Positions 22,324-28,736 of a stretch of 32,005 nt of DNA are shown piece by piece. This DNA is from a virus. Under the pieces are notes generated by a model that worked only from the letters and a program-made list of their open reading frames with translations, was not told the DNA's origin and ran no database searches. The translations under genes were made by a program, and so were the position numbers. The DNA is taken from positions 1 through 32,005 of the IMG/VR virus record IMGVR_UViG_3300032326_000303, one strand, 5' to 3'. Each line of letters opens with the position of its first letter. Position 1 is the first letter of the stretch.

Positions 22324-22530
22324 TTACTCCTCAATTGGGGCGGTTGCCTGTGTTCCACAGTCAGCACACTCCATATCTCTGAAATACATCCCAATAGTAC
22401 CATCCTCTGCGAATGCTACCTTGAGATTCCAGACGAAACTTCCACAGATGCATATCGTGGTTGGCTCACCACGAATATCCATCGCCCTTGTGTAATCTGG
22501 TTTTAGTTCATTTATATGTTTAGTCATCAT
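22324..22530 (-). CDS. Small zinc-ribbon protein, 68 aa
   Basis: Several ATGs lie close together; 22530 is chosen because GGGAAG stands six bases upstream. The product has two Cys pairs, CIC in TTICICGSFVWN and CADC in MECADCGTQ, with strand-like sequence between them, typical of a zinc ribbon. It ends with GAGGAGTAA, whose GAGGAG is the ribosome binding site of the next gene. Function unknown. Confidence 0.7.
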   Translation of the reverse strand: MMTKHINELKPDYTRAMDIRGEPTTICICGSFVWNLKVAFAEDGTIGMYFRDMECADCGTQATAPIEE

Positions 22531-22615
22531 CGTCATCTTCCCACTCATCAGGGTCTACGTTTGGAAACGGATTACCCCAATTAGGATTGGGAACGATAGG
22601 GTCGATGAAACTCAT
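22520..22615 (-). CDS. Tiny Pro/Asp-rich protein, 31 aa
   Basis: ATG 22615 overlaps the helicase stop as ATGA, and the stop at 22520 lies just inside the following gene, so the coupling pattern supports translation. The product is Pro/Asn-rich then acidic, ending DEWEDDDDD. There is no own ribosome binding site apart from coupling. It may be a short acidic phage peptide or only a leader that feeds ribosomes to the zinc-ribbon gene. Confidence 0.5.
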   Translation of the reverse strand: MSFIDPIVPNPNWGNPFPNVDPDEWEDDDDD

Positions 22616-23403
22616 TTTAACCTCTCAGCGATGTCAGAAACATCCATGTATTCAGGGTTAAAGTTCAACCAAAAGGCAGTATTGCCTGATGGGTCTGCCT
22701 TACCATAACGGTTCTTTACTGGTGCCACTGCGATAAACCCAGGAGCATCAGTGCCAACTGTACAGATAAGTGCAGGTAACTGTGCAACCATGCCCTGCAA
22801 AGCAGAGCGTGGCTGACACGGTGTACCTACGTAGGACTCCTTTGTATGGTGGAGTACTACAACAGCAGCGTTAGTATCTCTTGCGAGGTACTTGAGTTCT
22901 TTCAATGTGGAGCGCATGTTCGCAAACTCTTCCCCTCCATCGTTAGCAATATCCATAAGGTTATCGATAACAATAAGAGTTGGCGAGCAACCCCACAATT
23001 CTTCAAATGCAGCAACCTCTTGGTCTAAGTCATCTAGTGTAGGACTAGACTCGAAAGACCAAAAGATGTGCTGTGCATGTTCGTTAATCACTTTTCTAGA
23101 TGTGGCTACCTCAGTCTCAAGTAGAATCTCTACATCAGATTGAGGCTTGCCAGTAATCATAGATAGCAAACGCATAGCCATTGTGTGAGCATTGGTATCA
23201 GCACTGACATACAGTGTTGGTACCTTTGCTCTCAACGCTATTGCTAAAGCAACGGAAGACTTGCCAGCACCAGGTGTACCAGCAATCATCGATATTTCGG
23301 CACGGCGAAACACGACTTTATTTAGTTCAAAGGTGCGAAAGACAGTTGGTAGCGGTTCGCCACCTATGTCCTTACTACCTACGGCGCGGGCAAGTGTTCT
23401 CAT
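22612..23403 (-). CDS. DnaB/RecA-type replicative helicase ATPase, 263 aa
   Basis: The protein is a single RecA-fold domain without the N-terminal domain of full DnaB. It has Walker A AGTPGAGKSS (41-50), a catalytic-Glu region near VSADT (67-70), Walker B LIVIDNLMD (143-151), and VVVLHHTKES (strand plus sensor His) near residue 190. Then come a DNA-binding-loop-like RSALQGMVAQLPAL and VKNRYG, the last typical of DnaB-family arginine fingers. It probably unwinds DNA at the phage fork and works with the split primase. A recombinase of the Sak4 type is the main alternative because of the short length. The ATG follows the previous stop by three bases. Confidence 0.82.
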   Translation of the reverse strand: MRTLARAVGSKDIGGEPLPTVFRTFELNKVVFRRAEISMIAGTPGAGKSSVALAIALRAKVPTLYVSADTNAHTMAMRLLSMITGKPQSDVEILLETEVATSRKVINEHAQHIFWSFESSPTLDDLDQEVAAFEELWGCSPTLIVIDNLMDIANDGGEEFANMRSTLKELKYLARDTNAAVVVLHHTKESYVGTPCQPRSALQGMVAQLPALICTVGTDAPGFIAVAPVKNRYGKADPSGNTAFWLNFNPEYMDVSDIAERLK

Positions 23404-23406
23404 TGT

Positions 23407-23835
23407 TTAGAAGTTATTCCATTCTGGGTCATTACGTCGGATGAATACTGGTTCACACTGGTCAGGAGTACCCTTTGGAGATGGGCACATATAGCCCTTC
23501 CATGGTCCCTTAGCACCCTGTCCTTGGCGCTTTGTCATGATTCCATGACTACAACGCTTTGCTTCTGGTGCCAGTGTGTTACCGACAGTTTGTGTTGGAT
23601 GAGCAGTGTGGTCTACTTGTGCATTTGGATATGCAGAACGAATGTTCTCCACGGCCTGTGATGCACTCTGTGGAGCACCTGCTAGTGATTGTGCCATAAC
23701 CTTGAGAAGTTCTTGTGACTCCTCGATGCCTACGGCTTGTTCGAGAGCCTCACAGAATCCTGCATAGGTCTCTGATGCAACGACGAAGATACGTCCATCG
23801 TTGAGTTTGCTACTGACTTGGAAGTTACCAGTCAT
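23407..23835 (-). CDS. Hypothetical protein with Cys-rich C-terminus, 142 aa
   Basis: Start set at ATG 23835 because GAGGGG lies eight bases upstream; the earlier ATG at 23850 is itself part of that ribosome binding site. The first 70 residues form an alpha/beta region (GRIFVVASETYAGFCEALEQA), then a linker. The C-terminal part carries CSHGIMTKRQGQGAKGPWKGYMC and a later C, forming a compact Cys/His metal site around residues 93-125. The gene sits between helicase and the Cas4-like nuclease, so it may be a single-strand-binding or recombination accessory protein. This is inference; I recognise no family. Confidence 0.72.
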   Translation of the reverse strand: MTGNFQVSSKLNDGRIFVVASETYAGFCEALEQAVGIEESQELLKVMAQSLAGAPQSASQAVENIRSAYPNAQVDHTAHPTQTVGNTLAPEAKRCSHGIMTKRQGQGAKGPWKGYMCPSPKGTPDQCEPVFIRRNDPEWNNF

Positions 23836-23869
23836 TTGTTTTCCCCTCATTCATGTTCGAGTTTGAACT

Positions 23870-24646
23870 CTAAGCGTGGCTATTGACAAACTTGCAAGAA
23901 GATGTGATTCCACATCGACCACAGTTAGACAAGTTTGGAAGGAAGATAGTTTCCTTGCGAGCCTTATCGAATGTATTTAATATATCTTCTACTCGGTCTG
24001 AGTGCAAATTGGATAGGTTCCATAACGAAACGTAACCAGTACGTGCATCCCAGAAACCTGCCTTATCGACAGAAATCCCATGCTTCTCAAGCGCCCACGC
24101 ATAGACAGCGAGTTGCAAAGGATGCTTCTGGGATGACGCACCAGTCTTGATATCGAGGAGCACCCGATTCCCCTCGAAGTCCACCATCACACGGTCAATT
24201 GCCATCTTGACTGTGGCATCATCAATTTCAATTTCATATTCTTTTTCGATAAAGTCTTGGTAGACACCCCAGCCATTGTTGCGGAACTTAGCCCAGTTCT
24301 CTAGCATCCAACGACCTTCGCCATACCACCATGACATATCCTCACGTTTAGCAAACTGCCACGTGTTCATGTCACCATTGATTTCTTCATCTGTCTTGAC
24401 TTGCTCAAACCATGCACGATTCCATACCGTGTCTAGGTAGACAGAACTCAAAGAGACATCATTGACTTTAGGATTCTCGGCATCGAAGTACTCGGTAGCC
24501 TTATGAAGGGCGGAGCCACCAGTAAACCATACTGCGTGTGCTTCTTTAACGCCTTCGACTTTTTGTAGATAATACTTCCAGCCACACTCTTGCCAAGTGG
24601 TTAAACTGGAATAGGAAATATGCTTAGGTAATTCGTTCATGGTCAT
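23870..24646 (-). CDS. Cas4/RecB-like PD-(D/E)XK exonuclease with Fe-S cysteines, 258 aa
   Basis: The nuclease core shows H48 in GGSALHKATEYF, D151 in AIDRVMVDF, D165-x-K167 in LLDIKTG, and Q178 in PLQLAVYAW, the motif order of the RecB/Cas4 group. Four Cys, C21 near the N-terminus and C242, C245 and C251 at the C-terminus (NCGRCGITSSCKF), are placed as in Cas4 and AddB proteins that hold a 4Fe-4S cluster. It should resect DNA ends for phage recombination. No CRISPR array or other cas gene is in the window, so a recombination role is preferred. ATG 24646 is coupled to the upstream stop (ATGA). Confidence 0.87.
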   Translation of the reverse strand: MTMNELPKHISYSSLTTWQECGWKYYLQKVEGVKEAHAVWFTGGSALHKATEYFDAENPKVNDVSLSSVYLDTVWNRAWFEQVKTDEEINGDMNTWQFAKREDMSWWYGEGRWMLENWAKFRNNGWGVYQDFIEKEYEIEIDDATVKMAIDRVMVDFEGNRVLLDIKTGASSQKHPLQLAVYAWALEKHGISVDKAGFWDARTGYVSLWNLSNLHSDRVEDILNTFDKARKETIFLPNLSNCGRCGITSSCKFVNSHA

Positions 24647-24810
24647 AGTGTATCACAGCCATGAGGACCATATGGGTCGAATCCACAGTAGTAACAATCC
24701 ATGGTTTCTTGGCATACTCGGCATACGTATTTGAATTGGACCTCATCACAGCAAAGATGTGTTACATCCATGATGAAGTAGTTCTCGGTTTCATCTATAA
24801 ATTTTGTCAT
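24643..24810 (-). CDS. Small zinc-ribbon protein, 55 aa
   Basis: ATG 24810 lies eight bases after the HNH gene's end and the stop is coupled to the Cas4-like gene. The sequence has Cys pairs CC (20-21), CRVC (30-33) and CYYC (39-42), plus a late HGC (50-52), enough for a zinc site. No family recognised. Confidence 0.65.
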   Translation of the reverse strand: MTKFIDETENYFIMDVTHLCCDEVQFKYVCRVCQETMDCYYCGFDPYGPHGCDTL

Positions 24811-24817
24811 ACGGACA

Positions 24818-25111
24818 TTATGACATGAATTCCTTATTTACGTAGGTCTTAAGTCTGTGACAGTTTGCACACAGTGTCATTAAATTGTCGACATTATTAT
24901 TTTTATGATTGCCATCGATGTGGTCGATATCTAATTGAATCTTATGGATTGCGATAAAACCACACGATTCACAGTAAGATTTTTTATGAAGTGCATATCC
25001 AGACTTGCGACACGAAGTACACAGTCTCCCATAAGTCTTTTGACCGTAAGCATTCTTACCTTTGGACTCAGTTAAATTACCACAAGGACAACGACGTTGA
25101 ACCCTAGCCAT
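24818..25111 (-). CDS. HNH endonuclease with zinc fingers, 97 aa
   Basis: The HNH core is DIDHIDGNHKNNNVDNLMTLCANCHRLKT at about residues 61-89 (H64 as base, N76 or nearby, H85), with CANC as one half of a zinc pair. The N-terminal half has further pairs CPC (8-10), CTSC (31-34) and CESC (47-50), which probably form DNA-binding zinc fingers. Small enzymes of this layout are usually homing endonucleases. It is the first gene of the central leftward block, right behind a 10-bp inverted repeat, so it could also be a later insertion at the operon head. Confidence 0.88.
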   Translation of the reverse strand: MARVQRRCPCGNLTESKGKNAYGQKTYGRLCTSCRKSGYALHKKSYCESCGFIAIHKIQLDIDHIDGNHKNNNVDNLMTLCANCHRLKTYVNKEFMS

Positions 25112-25314
25112 AGCGTGTTCCTCTGCAATCCTGTCGGATTCCTGATTTTAGGAACACGCCCCCAAACCCCCAAATTCTTAAAAGAATTAAGTGGCTCGAG
25201 AACACGTTCAAATTAGGTTCCGACTTTTGTCGTCATCCTTCATTTGAGGTATCCGCCCCACGGTTACCCGCACTTCTATGTTACACTAAGTCCCTAATCT
25301 TGGAGGGTTGAATA
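25112..25314. promoter_or_regulatory. Divergent control region between the HNH and FmdB-like genes
   Basis: A perfect 10-bp inverted repeat, GCGTGTTCCT (25113-25122) and AGGAACACGC (25150-25159), stands immediately before the HNH start. A second palindrome, AATTCTT-AA-AAGAATT, lies at 25173-25188. These are plausible operators for a leftward promoter of the replication block and a rightward one for the FmdB-like gene. Possible -10 elements are present (for example TACACT at 25282) but no convincing -35 box accompanies them. Confidence 0.5.
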
Positions 25315-25491
25315 ATGGCTAGTTATGAATACAAGTGCGAGAACGATTCAGAGGTTGTCATCATCACCAGAGGTATGACAGAGGATGAGATTATACCTTA
25401 CTGCGATACCTGTAATGAACCTATGACCAGAATATACAGCGCCACCCCTGTCAAGTTCAATGGCAGAGGCTTCTACTCAACAGGTGGGTGA
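25315..25491 (+). CDS. FmdB-like zinc-ribbon protein, 58 aa
   Basis: ATG 25315 has GGAGGG seven bases upstream. The protein begins MASYEYKCEN and continues with CDTCNEPMTRIYSATPVKFNG (from C30). That is the layout of the small FmdB/CxxC regulatory zinc-ribbon family found in bacteria and many phages: aromatic start, Cys ribbon, then a strand ending in G-x-G-F-Y. Usually these start with two Cys pairs; here only C8 and C30/C33 are clear, so the first pair is degenerate. It is the only rightward gene between 17.8 and 32 kb. Confidence 0.75.
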   Translation: MASYEYKCENDSEVVIITRGMTEDEIIPYCDTCNEPMTRIYSATPVKFNGRGFYSTGG

Positions 25492-25675
25492 ACTGTACGG
25501 GGTGTACGCAAGGTAGATTTAGTGCGTTCAGTACACCTTTAACAAAAGTAAATATATGTAAGTCAAAACGGACTTGAGGCGATTTGAGCGCCTGACCCAT
25601 ACATTATGACCTGGAAGCCGTGAAAGTGGCGCAACTCGCCATCTTTCCGACCTGTTTGGGGCATCCTAGGGAAGA
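25492..25675. other. Hairpin-rich gene-free stretch
   Basis: No gene is evident. Three stems occur: GGTGTAC (25501-25507) with GTACACC (25531-25537); AGGCG (25577-25581) with CGCCT (25589-25593); and GAAAGTGGCG (25622-25631) with CGCCA-T-CTTTC (25637-25647), a ten-pair stem with one bulged base. The first may end the FmdB-like transcript. The rest could be a small structured RNA in the space between two converging units. Confidence 0.55.
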
Positions 25676-25719
25676 CAAAAAAGCCCCCCACTCTACTATT
25701 GCTAGTAAAATGAGGGGCT
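25676..25719 (-). terminator. Rho-independent terminator of the lysis/tail operon
   Basis: Read leftward, AGCCCCTCA (from 25719) pairs with TGGGGGGCT (ending 25682), with a small inner ACTA/TAGT stem, followed by six T. It ends the leftward operon after the last holin-like gene. Its arms are the same as those of the rightward terminator at 17777. Confidence 0.85.
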
Positions 25720-25724
25720 AATTT

Positions 25725-25740
25725 GTAGGCTAAAGCCTAC
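25725..25740 (-). repeat. Hairpin containing a stop codon
   Basis: GTAGGC-TAAA-GCCTAC is a perfect six-pair stem that includes the stop codon of the 62-residue membrane protein. It lies just before the terminator and may protect the message end. Confidence 0.6.
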
Positions 25741-25925
25741 TTGGTCAAACCGAAGTCCTTTGCTGACTTATCGAAGTACTTAGCAACTGGACCAACAAAA
25801 CCTGCTACGAAGGCGTAAGCCAACTTCTTAGGGTCTGTTTCTCCTGCTAGGTACATCGCAACTACTGCTGCACCTGCTGCACGAGCATAGGTGAGTGATA
25901 CTTGCTTAAGTGTATTGATATCCAT
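25737..25925 (-). CDS. Small holin-like membrane protein, 62 aa
   Basis: Start taken at ATG 25925 (MDINTLKQV) because AGGAG lies five bases upstream; an earlier ATG is less well placed. The protein has a hydrophobic stretch at about residues 15-27 (AAGAAVVAMYLAG), a short DPKK turn, and a second at 34-48 (YAFVAGFVGPVAKYF), then a Lys-rich tail. This two-segment, basic-tail layout suits a small class II-type holin. It follows the endolysin gene. A structural membrane protein is possible. Confidence 0.65.
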   Translation of the reverse strand: MDINTLKQVSLTYARAAGAAVVAMYLAGETDPKKLAYAFVAGFVGPVAKYFDKSAKDFGLTK

Positions 25926-25954
25926 TGGTTCTCCTTTGTTCATGTATAAAAGTC

Positions 25955-26467
25955 TTATGACTTGAATACAGGCTTGCCAAATCCTACCACAGTTACTGCT
26001 TGAGATTTGCGTAATTTAGACCCGTTCTTCTTTTTGAAAGCGCGGACCTTGAGGCACACCTGACCACCATTGCGCTGGTCACCCTTCTTGTCTGGGGCAG
26101 TATTGCCTTCGACGCAGGTTACTGTGCCGTCTCCGTTGTCCTTAACTACAATCCCAACATGTGAGATACGGTCTACACCGTCGTTAGGGAAATCGAAGAA
26201 CACGATGTCTCCTGGTAGTGGAGTTGCTGTGTCGCTAGCCTTCTCCCACTGACCCTTCTTCTCAAATGCCTTAGCACCTACAACTGTCGATACGCAGTTA
26301 GGAATCTTTAGTCCTACTTCGTTAGCACACCAGTTGACAAATGAACCACACCAAGGCAAAAAGTTAGCCTTCATAAAGGCTCCGTACTTTGTCTCGTTGT
26401 CTTTTGGTCCTTCGATTACTCCGAGTTCGCCCTTTGCAACAGCAATAAAGTCTGCTCTTTGTCCCAT
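25955..26467 (-). CDS. CHAP-domain endolysin, 170 aa
   Basis: The CHAP amidase/endopeptidase signature is clear: FLPWCGSFVNWC with nucleophile C40, SHVGIVV with H103, and CVEGNT with E120/N122 completing the active site; PLPGDIVFFD lies between. It cuts peptide bonds or the amide link in peptidoglycan to release progeny. There is no separate cell-wall-binding domain; the basic C-terminal 35 residues (RAFKKKNGSKLRKSQ) may serve that role. There is no signal peptide, so it needs a holin; candidates flank it. ATG 26467 overlaps the previous stop as TAATG. Confidence 0.92.
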   Translation of the reverse strand: MGQRADFIAVAKGELGVIEGPKDNETKYGAFMKANFLPWCGSFVNWCANEVGLKIPNCVSTVVGAKAFEKKGQWEKASDTATPLPGDIVFFDFPNDGVDRISHVGIVVKDNGDGTVTCVEGNTAPDKKGDQRNGGQVCLKVRAFKKKNGSKLRKSQAVTVVGFGKPVFKS

Positions 26468-26709
26468 TATTCACTCGCTTTCTTATCAACCTTAGCAAAG
26501 GCTGCATTGATTTCTTCTGATGTGAGGCTTCCGTCTGCTAGGTAGAAGCGGGCTAAAGCCTCAAGTACTCGTGCTGCACCTAGTGCGCCAGCCAGTACTG
26601 CTGCTTGCCATACTTCGATGCCTACTAGAGAACCAGCACCGATAACTCCAAGAGACTCTGCTGCAATAACAGCAAAGATTCTCATCATTACGTTCTTAAA
26701 TGTGTTCAT
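26467..26709 (-). CDS. Holin-like membrane protein, 80 aa
   Basis: Coupled by TAATG on both sides, between a 56-residue membrane protein and the endolysin. Residues 10-50 form a long hydrophobic Ala/Gly-rich region (MRIFAVIAAESLGVIGAGSL and on through AAVLAGALGAA) that could be two membrane helices. A polar C-terminal helix, LTSEEINAAFAKVDKKASE, follows. Position and layout make it the most likely holin for the CHAP endolysin; no signature motif proves it. Confidence 0.7.
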   Translation of the reverse strand: MNTFKNVMMRIFAVIAAESLGVIGAGSLVGIEVWQAAVLAGALGAARVLEALARFYLADGSLTSEEINAAFAKVDKKASE

Positions 26710-26879
26710 TATTCGTCCTTCGGGTTACGTAGTTTGTAGGTGAATCCCCAGATAATTGAGGATGCAATGATTGCGTAACCAACTACTGTCTTGGCTGACC
26801 CTTCAAGGACTACCCAAGCCACGAACATTCCAAGGAGTGTCCATAGTTGATTTGCTATATCTGAAAAGAAGTCTTTCAT
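26709..26879 (-). CDS. Small two-helix membrane protein, 56 aa
   Basis: ATG 26879 overlaps the stop of the proline-rich protein gene, and its stop overlaps the holin-like start, both as TAATG. Two hydrophobic segments, LWTLLGMFVAWVVL (12-25) and TVVGYAIIASSIIWGF (31-46), are followed by a charged end KLRNPKDE. It could be a second holin or an antiholin for timing of lysis. Confidence 0.7.
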   Translation of the reverse strand: MKDFFSDIANQLWTLLGMFVAWVVLEGSAKTVVGYAIIASSIIWGFTYKLRNPKDE

Positions 26880-28576
26880 TAAGGTTTTCTCCTATAGGTT
26901 GCTGTTACTGCAGCAGATGCTGCTGCTTGGGTTGCTATGCCACCAGCAATGATGGCTGATACCACAACCTTTTCTGACTGTTCTCTAACTTCGGGCGACA
27001 TATCAGCACCGATGTTTGAGATAGCCATTAAGGCTTGGGCTGGGTCTGTAAAGATTGCTCCTAGTAACTCTGCTGGGTTCTCAAGCAATTGAATTGCTAC
27101 GACTACCTCAGCAACTAGGACTACTCCATTGTCTAATTCGACTGGAGTTTCAGGTGGTAAATCTGCTACTGTGATTCCAGCAGCCTGAATACTTTCTGCT
27201 GTAATCGGTGCGCCATTAGATTGTTCAACCAATGCATCTGCTACTATTTGTCTTTCTTGTGGTGTAGCATTAGGTCCTGCTATAGGAGGTTCTGGATGGA
27301 TAGGGACGATAGGTTCTGGCTCAGGTTTAGATTCAAACTCTGGTTCAGGAGTAGGTATAACCACCTCAGGTTCTGGCTCTGGTTCTGGTTCAGGAGTCGG
27401 AGGTGATGGCTCAAGGTCGGGATTTACGACGGTCTCATCTACGACTGGTTCCTCCACCACATCCACAGGAGGCTCCTCAGGAGTCACTGGAGGCTCTTCT
27501 GGGGGAGTTTGAGGCTCAGGTCCAGGCTCAGGTTCAGGAACTGGCTCAGGTTGAGGCTGAGGTTCTGGCTGTGGCTCAGGTTGTAGCACGGGTGGAGAAG
27601 CAGGTAAAGGCGTTGGCTCAGGTTGAGTCACAGGAGCAGGTTGAGGAGTAGGCGATGGTTCAGGCAACGGTTCAGTACTGGGAGAAGAAGGTCCAGGAGT
27701 TGGAGTCACAGTTGGTTCGGGCGAAGGCAGAGGTGTTGGTTCTACAGTCGGACTTGGACTCGGCTCAACTGAGGGTCCAGGACTCGGAGTTGGAACTGGT
27801 GCGGGTGAAACAGAAGGCTCACTTGAGGGAGTCGGAGTTGGAGTCGGCTCTGGACTTGGCGTACTCGAAGGTGTTGGCTCGGGAGTAGGAGCAACTGGTT
27901 CTGGAGTTAGCGCTGGAGCCTGTTCAACTCTTTGAATGTTTGCTTGTTCTAAAGGAACGACTGTTCCATTATTCAAGCGAGCACCTGTTCTAGTCCAAGG
28001 GTAGTTAGAGTAATCTGCCCCACTCATGACATAAGAGATTGCTACTGTCCCATCAGTATTAATTGCTGCCGTAATTACAATGTTTGTAGTTGTTGGCGCG
28101 CTTTGTAAGAATATAGGACGGGCAGAGATATCAATTTGAAACCCACCATCACTTGCTCTAATGATTAAATGCTCATCATTGCGCTGGTTAGGATAGACAA
28201 CCCAGTCCATTGACTGAATAGAGATGCTTGGTGTCCGTGGGTAATCCCAATATGTACCGTCAGGTCGACCAAAGGTGATAACGCTGTTTGTTGTTGCGTA
28301 GATTCTGTCAAACTGAACACCATCATAAGTGATATTTGTTGTTATAGGAACTCGGTAAGATATATCATCTCCACCACAAGTTGCTAATGTTGTAACAGTT
28401 GGAGTTTCTACTGTAGGTGCTGCTAAAGCAGCAGCAGCAATAGTCTCTGCTTGTACTGTATTTACGCAATTTGCTTGCGCTGATTGCGGTAAGGCAAATA
28501 AAGATGTGCCAAATGTTAAAAAGAATATTGCTAGTAAATTACTTCTTCTCACAAAGTAGGAGATAGATTTCGTCAA
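26879..28576 (-). CDS. Secreted, probably membrane-anchored proline-rich protein, 565 aa
   Basis: Start taken at TTG 28576, with GGAAG six bases upstream; GTG 28552 is an alternative. Residues 1-35 form a signal peptide: basic SYFVRRS, hydrophobic LLAIFFLTFGTSLFAL, and cleavage probably after AQA35. Residues 36-220 are an extracellular beta-rich domain with Cys 37 and 67. Residues 221-433 are a long linker dominated by Pro, Glu, Thr and Ser, with PEPTP-type repeats, long enough to cross a cell wall. A helical domain follows, then a C-terminal hydrophobic segment near 536-558 and a basic end YRRKP, a stop-transfer anchor. No LPXTG sorting motif is seen. The gene lies between lysis and tail genes. 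A cell-surface role such as blocking superinfection or aiding lysis is inference. Confidence 0.8.
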   Translation of the reverse strand: MTKSISYFVRRSNLLAIFFLTFGTSLFALPQSAQANCVNTVQAETIAAAALAAPTVETPTVTTLATCGGDDISYRVPITTNITYDGVQFDRIYATTNSVITFGRPDGTYWDYPRTPSISIQSMDWVVYPNQRNDEHLIIRASDGGFQIDISARPIFLQSAPTTTNIVITAAINTDGTVAISYVMSGADYSNYPWTRTGARLNNGTVVPLEQANIQRVEQAPALTPEPVAPTPEPTPSSTPSPEPTPTPTPSSEPSVSPAPVPTPSPGPSVEPSPSPTVEPTPLPSPEPTVTPTPGPSSPSTEPLPEPSPTPQPAPVTQPEPTPLPASPPVLQPEPQPEPQPQPEPVPEPEPGPEPQTPPEEPPVTPEEPPVDVVEEPVVDETVVNPDLEPSPPTPEPEPEPEPEVVIPTPEPEFESKPEPEPIVPIHPEPPIAGPNATPQERQIVADALVEQSNGAPITAESIQAAGITVADLPPETPVELDNGVVLVAEVVVAIQLLENPAELLGAIFTDPAQALMAISNIGADMSPEVREQSEKVVVSAIIAGGIATQAAASAAVTATYRRKP

Positions 28577-28736
28577 CGCGGGCTTCCAATCGATTTACTT
28601 GGTCTTTAACGGAACCGCCCCCGTTAGGTCTCAATTCATAGAGATAATGCTTTACCAACCAACGAACTGCACCAGCAAACGCTGCTGTAATTGTTATGAT
28701 TGATACTGTTAGTGCTGCCCAATCTACTGCGTTCAT
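28539..28736 (-). CDS. Small membrane protein with coiled-coil tail, 65 aa
   Basis: Coupled by TAATG to the stop of the large tail-type gene, and overlapping the start of the proline-rich gene by 38 bases. It has an N-terminal membrane segment (residues 7-27, AALTVSIITITAAFAGAVRWL), a basic turn RPNGGGS, then a helix VKDQVNRLEARVDEIYLLL that looks like a short coiled coil. This layout is common among phage proteins near the lysis genes (holin-like or spanin-like), but I cannot assign it. Confidence 0.72.
   Translation of the reverse strand: MNAVDWAALTVSIITITAAFAGAVRWLVKHYLYELRPNGGGSVKDQVNRLEARVDEIYLLLCEKK

Noticed and set aside
23870-24646. A CRISPR-associated Cas4 and hence a CRISPR locus
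   Set aside because: No regularly spaced direct repeats with unique spacers and no other cas genes are present; a phage recombination nuclease fits better.
25201-25212. A possible SOS box (GAAC...GTTC) near 25203
   Set aside because: The half-sites are separated by two bases only; the actinobacterial LexA site has four between GAAC and GTTC.
25560-25660. A tRNA gene in the hairpin-rich stretch
   Set aside because: No T-loop GTTC-type motif, no acceptor stem of seven pairs and no suitable anticodon arm could be laid out.
27403-27888. Long rightward frames opposite the proline-rich gene
   Set aside because: They are the complement of repetitive Pro/Glu codons in the leftward gene and lack start signals.
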